Shown here: positions 28,340 through 38,065 of the stretch, in pieces | Layout: every line of letters begins with the position of its first letter | How positions within the stretch are numbered: the stretch's first letter is position 1 | DNA from: Porphyromonas somerae DSM 23386 | GTDB lineage: Bacteria; Bacteroidota; Bacteroidia; Bacteroidales; Porphyromonadaceae | Direction: 5' to 3' | DNA: 62,729 nucleotides | Assembly: GCF_000372405.1 (NCBI RefSeq) | Contig: NZ_AQVC01000012.1 | Location: forward strand, 1 to 62,729 | Program-made: the position numbers and the translations under genes | The notes under the pieces: generated by a model | The model's input: only the letters and a program-made list of their open reading frames with translations | Databases searched by the model: none | Told to the model about the DNA's origin: nothing

Positions 28340-28551
28340 AAGAGACTTTGCACGAAGGCGAACTGCTGCGTTGCTATCGGAATTCGAGCTCGGTCACGTA
28401 CGTGAGTACGCTCCCTTCGCCCCGTTGTGGCCTTGGTGCCCTACGTGCACCTTGCCCTCATCCTCAATGCCTTGCATTTCATCCTTCGTGCAAAGTCTTG
28501 ACACATTTGTCTGCAAATGTGTGAGAATGGCACTTCGTGCAACATTCTCTA
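28340..28551. repeat. MITE-like dispersed element, copy 1
   Basis: The 212-bp element begins AGAGACTTTGCACGAAG and ends with the inverse CTTCGTGCAACATTCTCT, an imperfect terminal inverted repeat. Inside are TCACGTACGTGAGTACGCT and a run of CCTTG/CCTC motifs; it has no ORF of note. It fills exactly the space between the stop codons of the permease gene (TAG 28337-28339) and tamL (minus strand TAG, 28549-28551). A direct repeat TAGAA flanks it at 28337 and 28550. A second copy lies at 54429-54598 in inverse orientation and a partial one at 11281-11346. Confidence 0.8.
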
Positions 28552-30864
28552 GAAAGGGTAGCCGATAGCTAGGTGAAATACCGTTGGGAAGCCATTTTCG
28601 AAGGTATTGAAATACTTCTCCGCCCTTCTTGTGGGCTTATGAAGGCCTATTCCGATATCCAGACGCAATACCAAGAAATCAAGGTCATACCTCACTCCTA
28701 GTCCCGTTCCCAGTGCGATATCATTAAGGAAATATTCCTTAGTCAGCTGTCCATTAGGTCTATTTGCATCCTCCCTCATCAGCCAAATATTACCGGCATC
28801 AATAAAAGTTGCCAGTTCAATCGCCCCAAAAACCTTGTACCGTATCTCTAGGTTAGTCTCAAAACGAATATCCCCCGTGCGATCCATAAAACTCAGCGGA
28901 TCCTCCATCGCTGGATTATATCCTCCTGGTCCTAGCGTACGCACATTAAATCCTCTGATACTATTCGCTCCACCCGCATAAAACTGCTCAGAGTAGGGCG
29001 CCACCGTCATATTTCCATAGCTGTAGACCGCACCAGCATAAGCTCGACTGGCCAATTGGAGTTTTGGGCTAAACTTGTAGTTGTATCGCAGCTCCAGCGT
29101 CCCCTTCACAAATTGCGCAAAAGGGGCACCCAGAAACTTATAAGGTTCCGTACCCTCTCGCTTCTTCCCCTTATAGAAAAGCGAAAGCACATTTCCCGCC
29201 TCAGCAATATAAGTCTGGATGCTAAATCCATGCCTTCCCTTCAATTCATAACCAAAGAGATAATTAGCCTGCGGAATAAATTGATTCCTAAAAGAGAGCC
29301 CAATGATCGGATTCTTTGCGATCACCTCCTCAAAACGGTCCGTCTTAGAGAGTAGGTGATTGTAACTCAGGCTTAGGGGCGTGATAGAATGCCGCATATT
29401 GGCATTCGGTTCGAGACGATATGTGAGGTCAGCTCCAAATTGTGCCTGTTTGTAGAAGCGGGCACGGTTCAGAAACGTACCATTCAGTGAAATCAGCGTA
29501 GAAGCCGGAAACGAAAGCGGTTCGTGATTCAACACCGGCAGCAATAGCCTTGGAAAAGTGAGCGACGTCGTGACCCCTAGTTCATAGCTATTAATGTCCC
29601 AGCTTCTCCCCTTCGTATTGTGCTTCGTCTCCCATTCATAGCTCCCTCTCGCCGTCACCGTGAGCATTTCACCGCCCCTAAATATATTCTTCCTATTGAC
29701 CGAAAAGTTGAGCCCCGGCCCCACCTGATTATTACTCTTAAACCTAAAAACCCCCTCCAGCTCCGTGCTATAAGGCTTATCCAGTTGCGAAGTAATAATA
29801 ATATCAAGCGCATTATTAATGCTATCATTCGAAGAACGGTTAAAAGCCACATCGGTATAGGCAAAAGCATTCAGATCCGCCATAGAGCGGAGCGTCTTGA
29901 TCTGGCTCTCTTGATTGTAGAGAGTCCCCGACTCAAATCCTATGCGTGGCAAGAGCGATGAAAACTTCACCGGCGACCTTTTATGGTACTTAAATAGCAC
30001 CCCCTCCACCATCAAACTATCCGTGAGGGCACTATTCTGCCCATCCCGCACCTCATAGGTAATAGAGCCGATATGCCACGGACGGTACGCCTCGGGGAGC
30101 ATCTTTTCCGAAAGCAACACCCTCAGCTGCACCTTTCTAGGCACCTGTACCGTATCCGCCTCATAGACGATATGATTGGGCTGAAAAAAGTAATACCCCC
30201 GATCCCTTAGGAAGTTGCTGATCCTAGTCCGCTCATTTTCCAAAGCCAGCACCCCAAAAGGTTCCCCACGGTGTAGAAAACCCCGTTTTGAATGTACCAG
30301 AGAATCCAGTTCTTGTAAAGGCAGAGCTTCCAATTGATAGTTGATACTATCCAGCACGTGCGGTGCTCCCATTGCAATGTGGTAGCTTGGCCTGGCACTA
30401 ATTGAGTCCTTGCCCACGATCGTAACCTCAGGTGTTACTGAGCTGTGGAAATAGCCATACTCCCTCAGCACCTGCTCCGCCACAGTCGCCCTCAGCTCAG
30501 GGTTCACCTCCGAGAGGAGAATCGGCTTCTCCCCAAAAGTCTTATAGAGCCACCTCCCGAAGAAATTATTGGAGTGGGCATAGTACTTATCAAAGAAAAA
30601 AGGATATGAAAAGGGCAATCGATGCTTTGCCGACCCTAGCAAACTATTATTTGGCTTATAGTTAAGCACACTCTCCAGCTCATTGCGTGCCAATTTACTA
30701 TTGTCCGAAAAGCCCGTCCCCTTATCGGCATACTCAATTTTTCCCACGCCAGCATAAAACTGCTCCCCCTCGGGGATATACTTAGCTACCGAGCAGCCAC
30801 CCAGCAGTAGCAGAGAGAGCCAAAGCCCACACCATTTATTAATTCCCTTCATCCTCTTTATCAT
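28549..30864 (-). CDS. tamL: TamL, lipidated TamA/BamA-family outer-membrane protein
   Basis: The 771-aa Omp85 protein starts with a lipoprotein signal ending LLLLGGC, unlike proteobacterial TamA but like TamL of Bacteroidota. POTRA-like repeats cover about residues 35-380. The C-terminal 16-stranded barrel contains EQFYAGGANSIRGFNVRTLGPGG, with the Omp85 lid-lock RGF motif, and ends VFHLAIGYPF with a terminal Phe. It is expected to insert or assemble outer-membrane components with TamB. It overlaps tamB by a few bases; the second Met (MKGINKW, at 30852) is an alternative start. Its stop codon lies within the edge of a MITE-like repeat. Confidence 0.92.
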   Translation of the reverse strand: MIKRMKGINKWCGLWLSLLLLGGCSVAKYIPEGEQFYAGVGKIEYADKGTGFSDNSKLARNELESVLNYKPNNSLLGSAKHRLPFSYPFFFDKYYAHSNNFFGRWLYKTFGEKPILLSEVNPELRATVAEQVLREYGYFHSSVTPEVTIVGKDSISARPSYHIAMGAPHVLDSINYQLEALPLQELDSLVHSKRGFLHRGEPFGVLALENERTRISNFLRDRGYYFFQPNHIVYEADTVQVPRKVQLRVLLSEKMLPEAYRPWHIGSITYEVRDGQNSALTDSLMVEGVLFKYHKRSPVKFSSLLPRIGFESGTLYNQESQIKTLRSMADLNAFAYTDVAFNRSSNDSINNALDIIITSQLDKPYSTELEGVFRFKSNNQVGPGLNFSVNRKNIFRGGEMLTVTARGSYEWETKHNTKGRSWDINSYELGVTTSLTFPRLLLPVLNHEPLSFPASTLISLNGTFLNRARFYKQAQFGADLTYRLEPNANMRHSITPLSLSYNHLLSKTDRFEEVIAKNPIIGLSFRNQFIPQANYLFGYELKGRHGFSIQTYIAEAGNVLSLFYKGKKREGTEPYKFLGAPFAQFVKGTLELRYNYKFSPKLQLASRAYAGAVYSYGNMTVAPYSEQFYAGGANSIRGFNVRTLGPGGYNPAMEDPLSFMDRTGDIRFETNLEIRYKVFGAIELATFIDAGNIWLMREDANRPNGQLTKEYFLNDIALGTGLGVRYDLDFLVLRLDIGIGLHKPTRRAEKYFNTFENGFPTVFHLAIGYPF

Positions 30865-33800
30865 TTGTCGTCACCTCCTCCCTTCTTGGCAAAGCTTTTA
30901 TCTCCCATATAGCTCTAGGAGTAGGGGCATTAGATTTCAGTGGGTTGGAGAACTTAAATAGCTCATTCAGCTTATTCATCTTCCTCCGGATCACATAACC
31001 AATTCCCGTCTCAATCACCTCACCATCCAGGAGATTTTCATAGTTTTTATTGTGGAAAAGCCTCAGATAGTGTGTCCCTGCCTGGTCCAGCTGATAGTCC
31101 AGCGACATATTATCTATAAACGTCTGCTGCAATCCAGTAGCCGCAGCACCCGTCACCATCTTACCGCCCACCTGCACGCTGATTCGGTTGTTAAAGAGGC
31201 GCTTAGTAATGCTGTACGAGTAGTTAGTCCCCACACCATACGCATTTGTACCGTCGGTAATACCTAGATTGATCTCGGCATCAAGAGCCTCCCCAGCGAG
31301 CGAATTAATCTGACTAGCCAGGAACGAAGTGAGTGCCCCATTCACATTAAATCCCTTGGTATTAGAAGAGCCCCCACCGCCAAAGTAGTGCCCCGAAGCC
31401 AGAAGCATTATTGATTGCCTATTCTGCTCCTCAGGACTCAGGCGTGCCAGCATATTTCGGATCGTAAGGTCTTGCGGTGCCTCCATTTCAAATCGCAGTT
31501 TCAGGTTGTCCAGCCTATCCTCCGCGATCACATGCACGTCAAAGTCCACCTGTCTATCCGGCTCCCCTGCTAGCGATACATTACTGCGTATCCTAGCCGT
31601 CGCCTTCACATCAATGTCTGGCTCCATTAGTAGCCCATTCCACGTTACCTTACTCCCCTGCTGTACCTTAAACTTCCGCTTTAGTGGTGATACGTACAAG
31701 TGGATATCCCCCTCATGGATATTGTACGTCCCATTCAGCGTCATCGCCCCATACGGTGGGATAGAGAGATTAAAGTCACCACCCCCTTGGAGCGCCACCT
31801 TATTATTACCATCAGTCGTCAGAATAGCATTCACCTTAGCGGCAGGGTCTATGTGGAGCGCCAGTTTGATATCCATACCACCGAGAGAAAGGCTATCCAC
31901 CGTGCTTTTTTGCTTCACAAAGAGCGTATCCGAAAAGTCGGTAAATGTCACCAACCCCTTGTACCCAGCCCTGCTCTGTAGCTCCCCTGTTTGCGACTGA
32001 TAAGTGACATCAGTATCCCCCTTAATAGAGAGCGAACCCGAGAGCTTAAAGGCACTCAGAGGCCCCTTGATCCTTAGATCCGCATCGGTATTCACCTTGC
32101 CATAGAGGAGCGTCTCACTCGTCGCATCAGAGTCCAGAAGCATCATATCCCTACCCACTATACGGAGGTCACTCTTCAGCCCATTTGCCACCGATACATA
32201 TCCTTGAGTGGTGAGCCTGCCTGTATTGGCACTCAGTGCATACTCTTCTAGCAAAATGCGCCCATCTACCACTCTGATTGGTTTCGAATCGAGGTGGTAC
32301 GTTTCATTGGCAAAAGGAGTATAGAGACTCGCCTTCTCAAAGGTGATCTGCCCACTCAGTGGCACCACCTTAGCACGCTCAATCTTCTCTCCTAGAGCAT
32401 AGTTGCTCACACTTCCGCTCATCCGCCCCTTCAGCTTAGCATACTTTGCGGGGAGAAAAGGATTGCTCCTCTCCAGCGGTAGCTCCTTCACCGTTAGGTG
32501 GTACCTCAGAGCCTCCTTCGTCTCCTTCGATGAGCTCTTCGGCGCAAAGGCCTCAGCCCATAGCACCGACTTCCCCCCTAGAGCCACCTCACCAGATAGA
32601 TGGCTCCCCGACGTACCGTCCTCCATATTACCCGAAGCCTCCACTTGCCCGATCTCCCTCTTTTGGTAAAATAGATTCTCCGCCTTCAGCACCCCCTTCA
32701 TCTCACTGCCCCCCTTCGGTAGCTGTAGCCAATCCACCGTCGCATTCAGTCGGCCCGAGAGGTCAGGCACCCAAGGCACCGCACCTAGGTCGGCAAGGCG
32801 AAGGTCGCTGATCGTTGCTCTCAGCAAGTGACCCCGCTCATCCGGCAGGTTATGTATCTTGATCCAAGTCCCCTCCGCTGTCGCCAGCTCCAGCTGGGCA
32901 AGGATCTTGTTGCGATCCTCTTTAGGCAGCGTCACGAAGTCTTCCCCCACCACCTCAAATCTATTGTAGGCGAGCACCACTGGATCGGGGGTAAATCCTA
33001 GCGTCAGGTCACCATTCGGCCTGTTCATTAGCTCCAAACCCATCTGTACAAATGGCTCCTGTTTCGAATCCAGCCAATTGATATACGCCTCACTGCGGTG
33101 TACATTAGATGAGAGCGAGAGAATCATATCAAACGCCGGTTGATTGAGGAAGGGCTCCTTGTGTACCGTCCCCATAGCCGTAAAGAAAGCCGAGTCTTGC
33201 CGAAGCACCAAGTCGATATTATCGATTCTAAAGGTATCCGACTGAAAATGGCTCACCACTCCCAATCCCGAGAGCCCCTCCCCTGCTACTGTCTGCAGAT
33301 CCAGCGACACCGAGGTAGCCCCTATGCGGTGCTCATCAAGGTAGGCCCTCAAGAGGTTGTCCCGACCCATCTCAAATCGCAGCTCCATATCTGGGTAATA
33401 ATGTATCCACGGCGCCATATTTACCTGCCCTACTGAGTCGGCGAGCGACTTCTGTGCTTCCTCCATCACCTTTTGTAGGCGAGTAGTAAAGTCATTCAGA
33501 CCATTCTTAGCCGCAAAGTGGAGCGAGAGATCACCCGACGCCACCTCCGCCCCAAGATCCCTTTCTGAGGTGTGGAGCGTGAGATAAGTATTCTTCGGGT
33601 AGATCGTTCCCTTATCCGTCACCAGCACAAAGTTTTCGATCTCACCCTCCCATTGGTACCGCTGCTTCAGGTCGCTCATCACATTACTTCTCAGCTCCAG
33701 CTTACCCGCTTGCAAGATCGGCAGATCCACCCCAATCGCCGAGGGGACCACCGTATCCACCAGTATATTGATACTCCCCGAGAGACTATCCCGCCGCATC

Positions 33801-35761
33801 ATGATATCCGATTGTGCCGCCAGCCGAAGCCCTTCACTATCAGTGCTGAGTGCCGCAAAGAGCTGATGATCCTTGAGCTGTGAGAGAAGCGTCATTTGTT
33901 GCAGGCGATAGCCACGGTAGCTCACACTATCCACATCCACGTAAAGGATTCCTCTCGAGTGCTGGTCAAAGGGGTCAGTACCACGTCCCTCTAGATTAAT
34001 CGTTGCCGAAAGGGGGCCGATCGTATCATTCGGCAAAAAAGGCTGTAGTGCTAGATCTCGTACCCTAAGGTCGGCAAAATATTCCTCCCGCCGTGGGTGG
34101 TAAAAGGCATGGAGAGTGAGGTCGCCTCCTCCCATATCCGCTGCCTGTCGTAGCTGTAGATCTGCCCCCATTTCCTCTGCTGAGTAGCGTGCCGACCCTC
34201 GTAGCTGTACCCCCTCTGGGATATCCCAGCTAGGCAACTTTCTTCCTTCTTTACCCTCCATTAGCATGAGCAACCACTCCCGTAGCTCACTACCCGTCTG
34301 TAGCTCCAGAGTAGCATCCACTTTCCGACCCTCTGTAAGTGGTTGCTTTGCCACTCCCTTTAGGCTCAGCTCCGCCACCTCCTCCCCCTTCAGCCGAAGA
34401 GCATAGGTGAGCTGATCCTCCATGGTCCCATTAGCCTCTAGTGACACCTCCAGTGGCTTAGAGACCCTTGCCAGACGGTCCCCCAAAAAGCGACCAACAT
34501 CCTTTGGGGAAAGCACCCCCTCCAGTCGGAGATCTGCCACCCCCACACTATCCGGTAGCCAGCCCTTAAATGGTAGCGAAGCCGAGCCCTTCAATTGGGT
34601 ATCCCCCACCGATAGCTCCAGCCCCTTCGCCACCAAGCGATCCCCTTCCTTTCGTAGCGAGAGCCGCCCCTCCTGCAGCACCACTCCATCGCCTACCGCA
34701 TAGTGTAGATGCTCCAGATCACCCCGTAGCTCCTCTACACCGCCATACCATACCTCATGCCCCTTTAGCTCGGCATACCATGGTAGGGGCAAAGGCGAAG
34801 GCTGTGCAAAGGCACTGCTGTCACCTAATGCAGTCAATCCTGCCGCTAGATCCACCGCCGATGCACCATATCGACCGCTTCCAAGGTCCACCTGCACACC
34901 CCGGAGATCGCCCCTCGTGATGTAGCTATTAATCCGCATCGGAGTGAGCGAATCAAGGGGAAAGGGGGAGGGGGTGGGGAGGGTGTCTGAGATGGTAGGT
35001 GGGGAGAGAAGGGTGATATAGGCTGCCACATTGCGTAGCTCCCCACGAGAGAGTTCTATCAGTAAGTGGGAAGGATCTTTCTCCGGTTCCTTGACCGAAT
35101 CCCCAGCCGTGATGATGGTCAGGTAAAGGTCGGTATCGTAAAGCCCCAGATTTCCCGCCTCTATTCGTTCCATTGAGAGGTCTAGATCAATGTGATCCAA
35201 AGCGAGCCGACCAATGGCCCCTGCTACTTGGATCGAATCATTACTGAGAGAAAAGCGAGCCCGTCCTCGTTCCAGTACCACCCCACCAATCGGCAGGAGC
35301 CCACCACGCAATAGAGGGAGCAATCGTACATCCGCGGTGAGCAAACCTACCGACCCCAGTTCATCCCCACTTGCGATCTCTGTAGCCCGAACCTCTTCCA
35401 GTCGCAGCTTCAGTGGAAAGGCTACCCCCACACGCTCCCACTCCAGCGCAATGCCAGCGCGCTCTGCTACCTCGGTCCGAACCAAACCCAAGAGCCACCC
35501 CTGCACCACAGGTAGGTAGAGGAGTGCCGTACCTAGTATGAGTATTGCAAACACCGTAGCTATACCGATGCCAAGCAACCGTAGCCCTCGTCGCCACCAG
35601 CTTCTATTGACCTTAGGCGAAGGTTCCTCCCCGTCCGCTCCCTGTGGTTCATCACCGCCCTCGTTATTGGACAGAGTGGTCTCTGCCGAAGAGGCTTCGG
35701 TGCTGGTCGCTACAGTGGACAGCTGGGTGGATTGTGACTCCCTTTCCTCGGTTCGCTTCAT
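30839..35761 (-). CDS. tamB: TamB, AsmA-like envelope-bridging protein
   Basis: The 1640-aa protein has an N-terminal acidic cytoplasmic stretch, one transmembrane helix (about residues 65-88, GIGIATVFAILILGTALLYL) and then more than 1400 residues of beta-taco repeats of the AsmA/TamB type. The C-terminal DUF490/TamB domain is recognisable (PYGAMTLNGTYNIHEGDIHLYVSP, and LRFEMEAPQDLTIRNMLARL). Such proteins bridge inner and outer membranes and are linked to phospholipid transport and outer-membrane assembly with the Omp85 partner, here tamL. The frame opens at 35842, but a -7 box at 35854-35861 would leave almost no leader for that start. The Met at 35761 (MKRTEERES) is therefore preferred. 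Confidence 0.9.
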   Translation of the reverse strand: MKRTEERESQSTQLSTVATSTEASSAETTLSNNEGGDEPQGADGEEPSPKVNRSWWRRGLRLLGIGIATVFAILILGTALLYLPVVQGWLLGLVRTEVAERAGIALEWERVGVAFPLKLRLEEVRATEIASGDELGSVGLLTADVRLLPLLRGGLLPIGGVVLERGRARFSLSNDSIQVAGAIGRLALDHIDLDLSMERIEAGNLGLYDTDLYLTIITAGDSVKEPEKDPSHLLIELSRGELRNVAAYITLLSPPTISDTLPTPSPFPLDSLTPMRINSYITRGDLRGVQVDLGSGRYGASAVDLAAGLTALGDSSAFAQPSPLPLPWYAELKGHEVWYGGVEELRGDLEHLHYAVGDGVVLQEGRLSLRKEGDRLVAKGLELSVGDTQLKGSASLPFKGWLPDSVGVADLRLEGVLSPKDVGRFLGDRLARVSKPLEVSLEANGTMEDQLTYALRLKGEEVAELSLKGVAKQPLTEGRKVDATLELQTGSELREWLLMLMEGKEGRKLPSWDIPEGVQLRGSARYSAEEMGADLQLRQAADMGGGDLTLHAFYHPRREEYFADLRVRDLALQPFLPNDTIGPLSATINLEGRGTDPFDQHSRGILYVDVDSVSYRGYRLQQMTLLSQLKDHQLFAALSTDSEGLRLAAQSDIMMRRDSLSGSINILVDTVVPSAIGVDLPILQAGKLELRSNVMSDLKQRYQWEGEIENFVLVTDKGTIYPKNTYLTLHTSERDLGAEVASGDLSLHFAAKNGLNDFTTRLQKVMEEAQKSLADSVGQVNMAPWIHYYPDMELRFEMGRDNLLRAYLDEHRIGATSVSLDLQTVAGEGLSGLGVVSHFQSDTFRIDNIDLVLRQDSAFFTAMGTVHKEPFLNQPAFDMILSLSSNVHRSEAYINWLDSKQEPFVQMGLELMNRPNGDLTLGFTPDPVVLAYNRFEVVGEDFVTLPKEDRNKILAQLELATAEGTWIKIHNLPDERGHLLRATISDLRLADLGAVPWVPDLSGRLNATVDWLQLPKGGSEMKGVLKAENLFYQKREIGQVEASGNMEDGTSGSHLSGEVALGGKSVLWAEAFAPKSSSKETKEALRYHLTVKELPLERSNPFLPAKYAKLKGRMSGSVSNYALGEKIERAKVVPLSGQITFEKASLYTPFANETYHLDSKPIRVVDGRILLEEYALSANTGRLTTQGYVSVANGLKSDLRIVGRDMMLLDSDATSETLLYGKVNTDADLRIKGPLSAFKLSGSLSIKGDTDVTYQSQTGELQSRAGYKGLVTFTDFSDTLFVKQKSTVDSLSLGGMDIKLALHIDPAAKVNAILTTDGNNKVALQGGGDFNLSIPPYGAMTLNGTYNIHEGDIHLYVSPLKRKFKVQQGSKVTWNGLLMEPDIDVKATARIRSNVSLAGEPDRQVDFDVHVIAEDRLDNLKLRFEMEAPQDLTIRNMLARLSPEEQNRQSIMLLASGHYFGGGGSSNTKGFNVNGALTSFLASQINSLAGEALDAEINLGITDGTNAYGVGTNYSYSITKRLFNNRISVQVGGKMVTGAAATGLQQTFIDNMSLDYQLDQAGTHYLRLFHNKNYENLLDGEVIETGIGYVIRRKMNKLNELFKFSNPLKSNAPTPRAIWEIKALPRREEVTTNDKEDEGN

Positions 35762-35853
35762 CGTAGGTACGCTATCTATATAATGTGTATGTCTCGTATA
35801 AATTGAACTAATGGACACTCTCCTCTCCTCCCTATCGCCCATCGCTCACTCTG

Positions 35854-35861
35854 CAAATTTA
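35854..35861 (-). promoter_or_regulatory. Putative -7 element of the tamB-tamL operon
   Basis: The minus strand reads TAAATTTG here, about 90 nt upstream of the preferred tamB start. No TTG is seen at the proper -33 spacing. Confidence 0.5.
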
Positions 35862-36104
35862 CTCATTATTATCCATACCTACCTACCACTCCGACCTATA
35901 CTTATGGATTGTGCATTAGAGGTGTCAACTGCTTTGGCTTCTATTTATCGGAACCCGACTAGTACTGAACCTGTTTTCCCACCACAAGCCACTCAGTCTT
36001 CCAGAATTTTAAACTGCAGAACCAATGTGAAAAAACTGAAATGGGGTTTCAGAGACCTGCTTTTTAATCAATTGAAATTCAATGTCATACTAAATCGTTC
36101 GCTG

Positions 36105-36192
36105 AGATGCAACTAAGCAATCGGCGAGATGCAACTCGGCAAATGCTTAGTTGCAACTCGCCGATTGCTTAGTTGCATCTCGACTTTTACTC
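36105..36192. repeat. 22-bp tetrad repeat, locus A
   Basis: Four consecutive 22-bp units begin at 36105, 36127, 36149 and 36171. Each starts AGATGCAACT or AGTTGCA(A/T)CT and continues with a 12-bp segment such as AAGCAATCGGCG or its inverse CGCCGATTGCTT. Taken together, 36104-36181 is close to one 78-bp palindrome. It is followed by ACTTTT, as at the two other loci. It lies in the 35843-36451 gap, which contains no gene. Confidence 0.85.
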
Positions 36193-36268
36193 TACTAGTA
36201 CAGAGGTTTTATAGAGATAGACTCCTATGTTTGTCACTATAGTTTTTCTTTTAGTGTGTATTGGCAGT

Positions 36269-36377
36269 GGTTACGCATTAGAAGGAGTCTTACCATGAAT
36301 GACCTCCCCTCGGAGGTCCTTACTCATAGACACCCCGCTAAAAACCATACGGCGTGAACTTCCTAATGCGTAACCCC
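36269..36377. repeat. GGTTACGCATTAG-ended element, short form
   Basis: About 109 bp bounded by GGTTACGCATTAGAAG (36269-36284) and the inverse CTTCCTAATGCGTAACC (36359-36375). Inside is TCTTACCATGAATGACCTC followed by the small hairpin GACCTCCCCTCGGAGGTC. It has no coding capacity. A related long form is at 60721-61056 and one end at 62465-62482. It resembles a MITE. Confidence 0.75.
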
Positions 36378-36420
36378 TGTGTGTATTGGTTTACTTTCAC
36401 TGACTTTGGCTGATTATAGT

Positions 36421-36428
36421 TACCTTTG
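36421..36428 (+). promoter_or_regulatory. Putative -7 element for the rlmL-deaD unit
   Basis: TACCTTTG 23 nt before the first ATG of the methyltransferase gene. No TTG at the expected -33 spacing. Confidence 0.5.
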
Positions 36429-36451
36429 CGTGTTGAAATGTAAATTTAAGA

Positions 36452-38056
36452 GTGAAAGTAGCGAGATCTAGGAAGTTGGCAATGGAGCAAGAATTGAAAT
36501 GGGAGGGTCGAGAGCGTGAGGAAGGTGAGATGGATCTGCTAGCCAAGACGCTGTATGGGTTGGAGGATGTATTGGCGGAGGAGCTTCGTGAGCTTGGGGC
36601 TAATGAGGTGGTGCCGGGGCGTAGGATGGTGGCCTTTAGGGGTGACCGACGGATGCTGTACCGGGCCAATATCCACCTTCGGACGGCGCTAAAGGTATTG
36701 GTGCCGGTGGCACAGTTTGAAGCTCATAGCCCCGATGAGGTGTATGAGTATCTGTATGAGCATATTGAGTGGGATCGTTATCTGACGCCACGGAGCACCT
36801 TCGCGATTGATACGGTGGTCTACTCGGAGCAGTTTACCCATAGTAAGTTTGTGGCGTATCGTGCCAAGGATGCGATTGCCGACTACTTTACCGATCGTGG
36901 TGGTCGTAGGCCGAATGTGTCGGTGGTGGATCCAGACCTGCTTTTTCATATCCATATTGCCGATAGTGTGGTGACGCTAGCCCTTGATTCGAGTGGGGAG
37001 AGCCTACACAAGCGTGGCTACAGGGTGGGTCAGAATGATGCCCCTCTGAGTGAAGTGTTGGCGGCAGGTATTTTGCTGAAGATCGGTTGGCACGGTCAGT
37101 GCAACTTCCTGGACCCGATGTGTGGCAGTGGTACCTTTATTACCGAAGCGGCCTTGATTGCGCTAGGCATTCCGCCTGGTATTTTCCGCCAGAGTTATGC
37201 CTTTGAGCGGTGGATGGACTTTGATGCCGACCTGCTGAGTGAGGTGCTGGAGGATTGGGAGGAGCAGCCTTTTGATCACAAGCTCTATGGTTCGGATATC
37301 CATCCGAAGGCGATTGCGATCACTCGTGCCAATGTGAAGAATACTGGTATTAGTCGGTATGTGGAGCTAGAGGTGAAGCCCTTTGAGGAGTATTCGGAGG
37401 AGAATAGACCTGGAGGTGAGGGGATTCTGGTGATGAACCCGCCTTATGGCGAGCGCCTGAAGCCGATGGATCTGGAGAAGCTATATAACTCTATCGGGAG
37501 TACGCTGAAGCATGTATTCTCGGGTTGGAAGGCTTGGATCATCAGTGGCAGTTTGGAGGAGGGCTTTAATGCAATCGGATTGAAGCACTTTCAGCGAGAA
37601 AAGCTCTACAATGGTATGATAGAGTGTGAGCTGAGAGGGTATGAGCTCTTTGAAGGAAAGCGTGATGAGCACATGGAGGAGCTTCGTCAGCAGGGGCTAC
37701 TCCCCTCACGTGAGGAGAGGGAAAAGTACTACCAACAGCGTGAAGCGATGAAGCAGGAGCAGCGAGCTTTTAGAATGAAAAATCGTAGGCAACGTGCTGG
37801 CAGTGGAGATAGAAACGAGCGTGAGGGTGGCTATGGTGAACGTGAGCGACGGACTGGTGGCGCACGTGATTTTGGTGACCGCAAGGTGGCTTCTAAGTCG
37901 AGACCTCGTAACCAATCACGCACCAGAAGCGAAGAAAGTGCATCTCCAGCTGGAGAAGTGCGTATGCGGAAACGAGAGAAGACCGCTAGAACTTTTGTTC
38001 CTCGACCAAATAGTGAGAGGAAGCCTGAAGGGGAGGGGTCAAGCAGTATCAACTAA
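36452..38056 (+). CDS. THUMP-domain 23S rRNA (guanine-N2) methyltransferase, RlmL-like
   Basis: The protein is up to 534 aa. LLAKTLYGLEDVLAEELREL (from about residue 28) opens the ferredoxin-like/THUMP region, and a Rossmann SAM-dependent domain follows, with NFLDPMCGSGTFITEAAL and the catalytic motif VMNPPYGERL. It matches the N-terminal half of E. coli RlmL (m2G2445) without the fused RlmK half. The last 120 residues are a low-complexity basic tail (RRQRAGSGDRNEREGG and many Arg/Ser) likely to bind RNA. ATG codons at 36482 and 36530 are alternative starts; 36530 (MDLLAKTL) fits the family best, while 36452 is the first ATG after the -7 box. The deaD gene follows by 9 nt. Confidence 0.88.
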   Translation: MKVARSRKLAMEQELKWEGREREEGEMDLLAKTLYGLEDVLAEELRELGANEVVPGRRMVAFRGDRRMLYRANIHLRTALKVLVPVAQFEAHSPDEVYEYLYEHIEWDRYLTPRSTFAIDTVVYSEQFTHSKFVAYRAKDAIADYFTDRGGRRPNVSVVDPDLLFHIHIADSVVTLALDSSGESLHKRGYRVGQNDAPLSEVLAAGILLKIGWHGQCNFLDPMCGSGTFITEAALIALGIPPGIFRQSYAFERWMDFDADLLSEVLEDWEEQPFDHKLYGSDIHPKAIAITRANVKNTGISRYVELEVKPFEEYSEENRPGGEGILVMNPPYGERLKPMDLEKLYNSIGSTLKHVFSGWKAWIISGSLEEGFNAIGLKHFQREKLYNGMIECELRGYELFEGKRDEHMEELRQQGLLPSREEREKYYQQREAMKQEQRAFRMKNRRQRAGSGDRNEREGGYGERERRTGGARDFGDRKVASKSRPRNQSRTRSEESASPAGEVRMRKREKTARTFVPRPNSERKPEGEGSSSIN

Positions 38057-38065
38057 TCATTATTT

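Noticed and set aside
28444-28551. Small plus-strand peptides within MITE copy 1
   Set aside because: The frames are not kept in the second copy and end arbitrarily, so they are chance.
35762-35842. 27-residue N-terminal extension of TamB
   Set aside because: The -7 box at 35854-35861 leaves almost no leader for a start at 35842.
36105-36192. CRISPR array
   Set aside because: The 22-bp units are contiguous with no unique spacers, there are only four, the variable part is drawn from a few recurring segments, and no cas genes are near.
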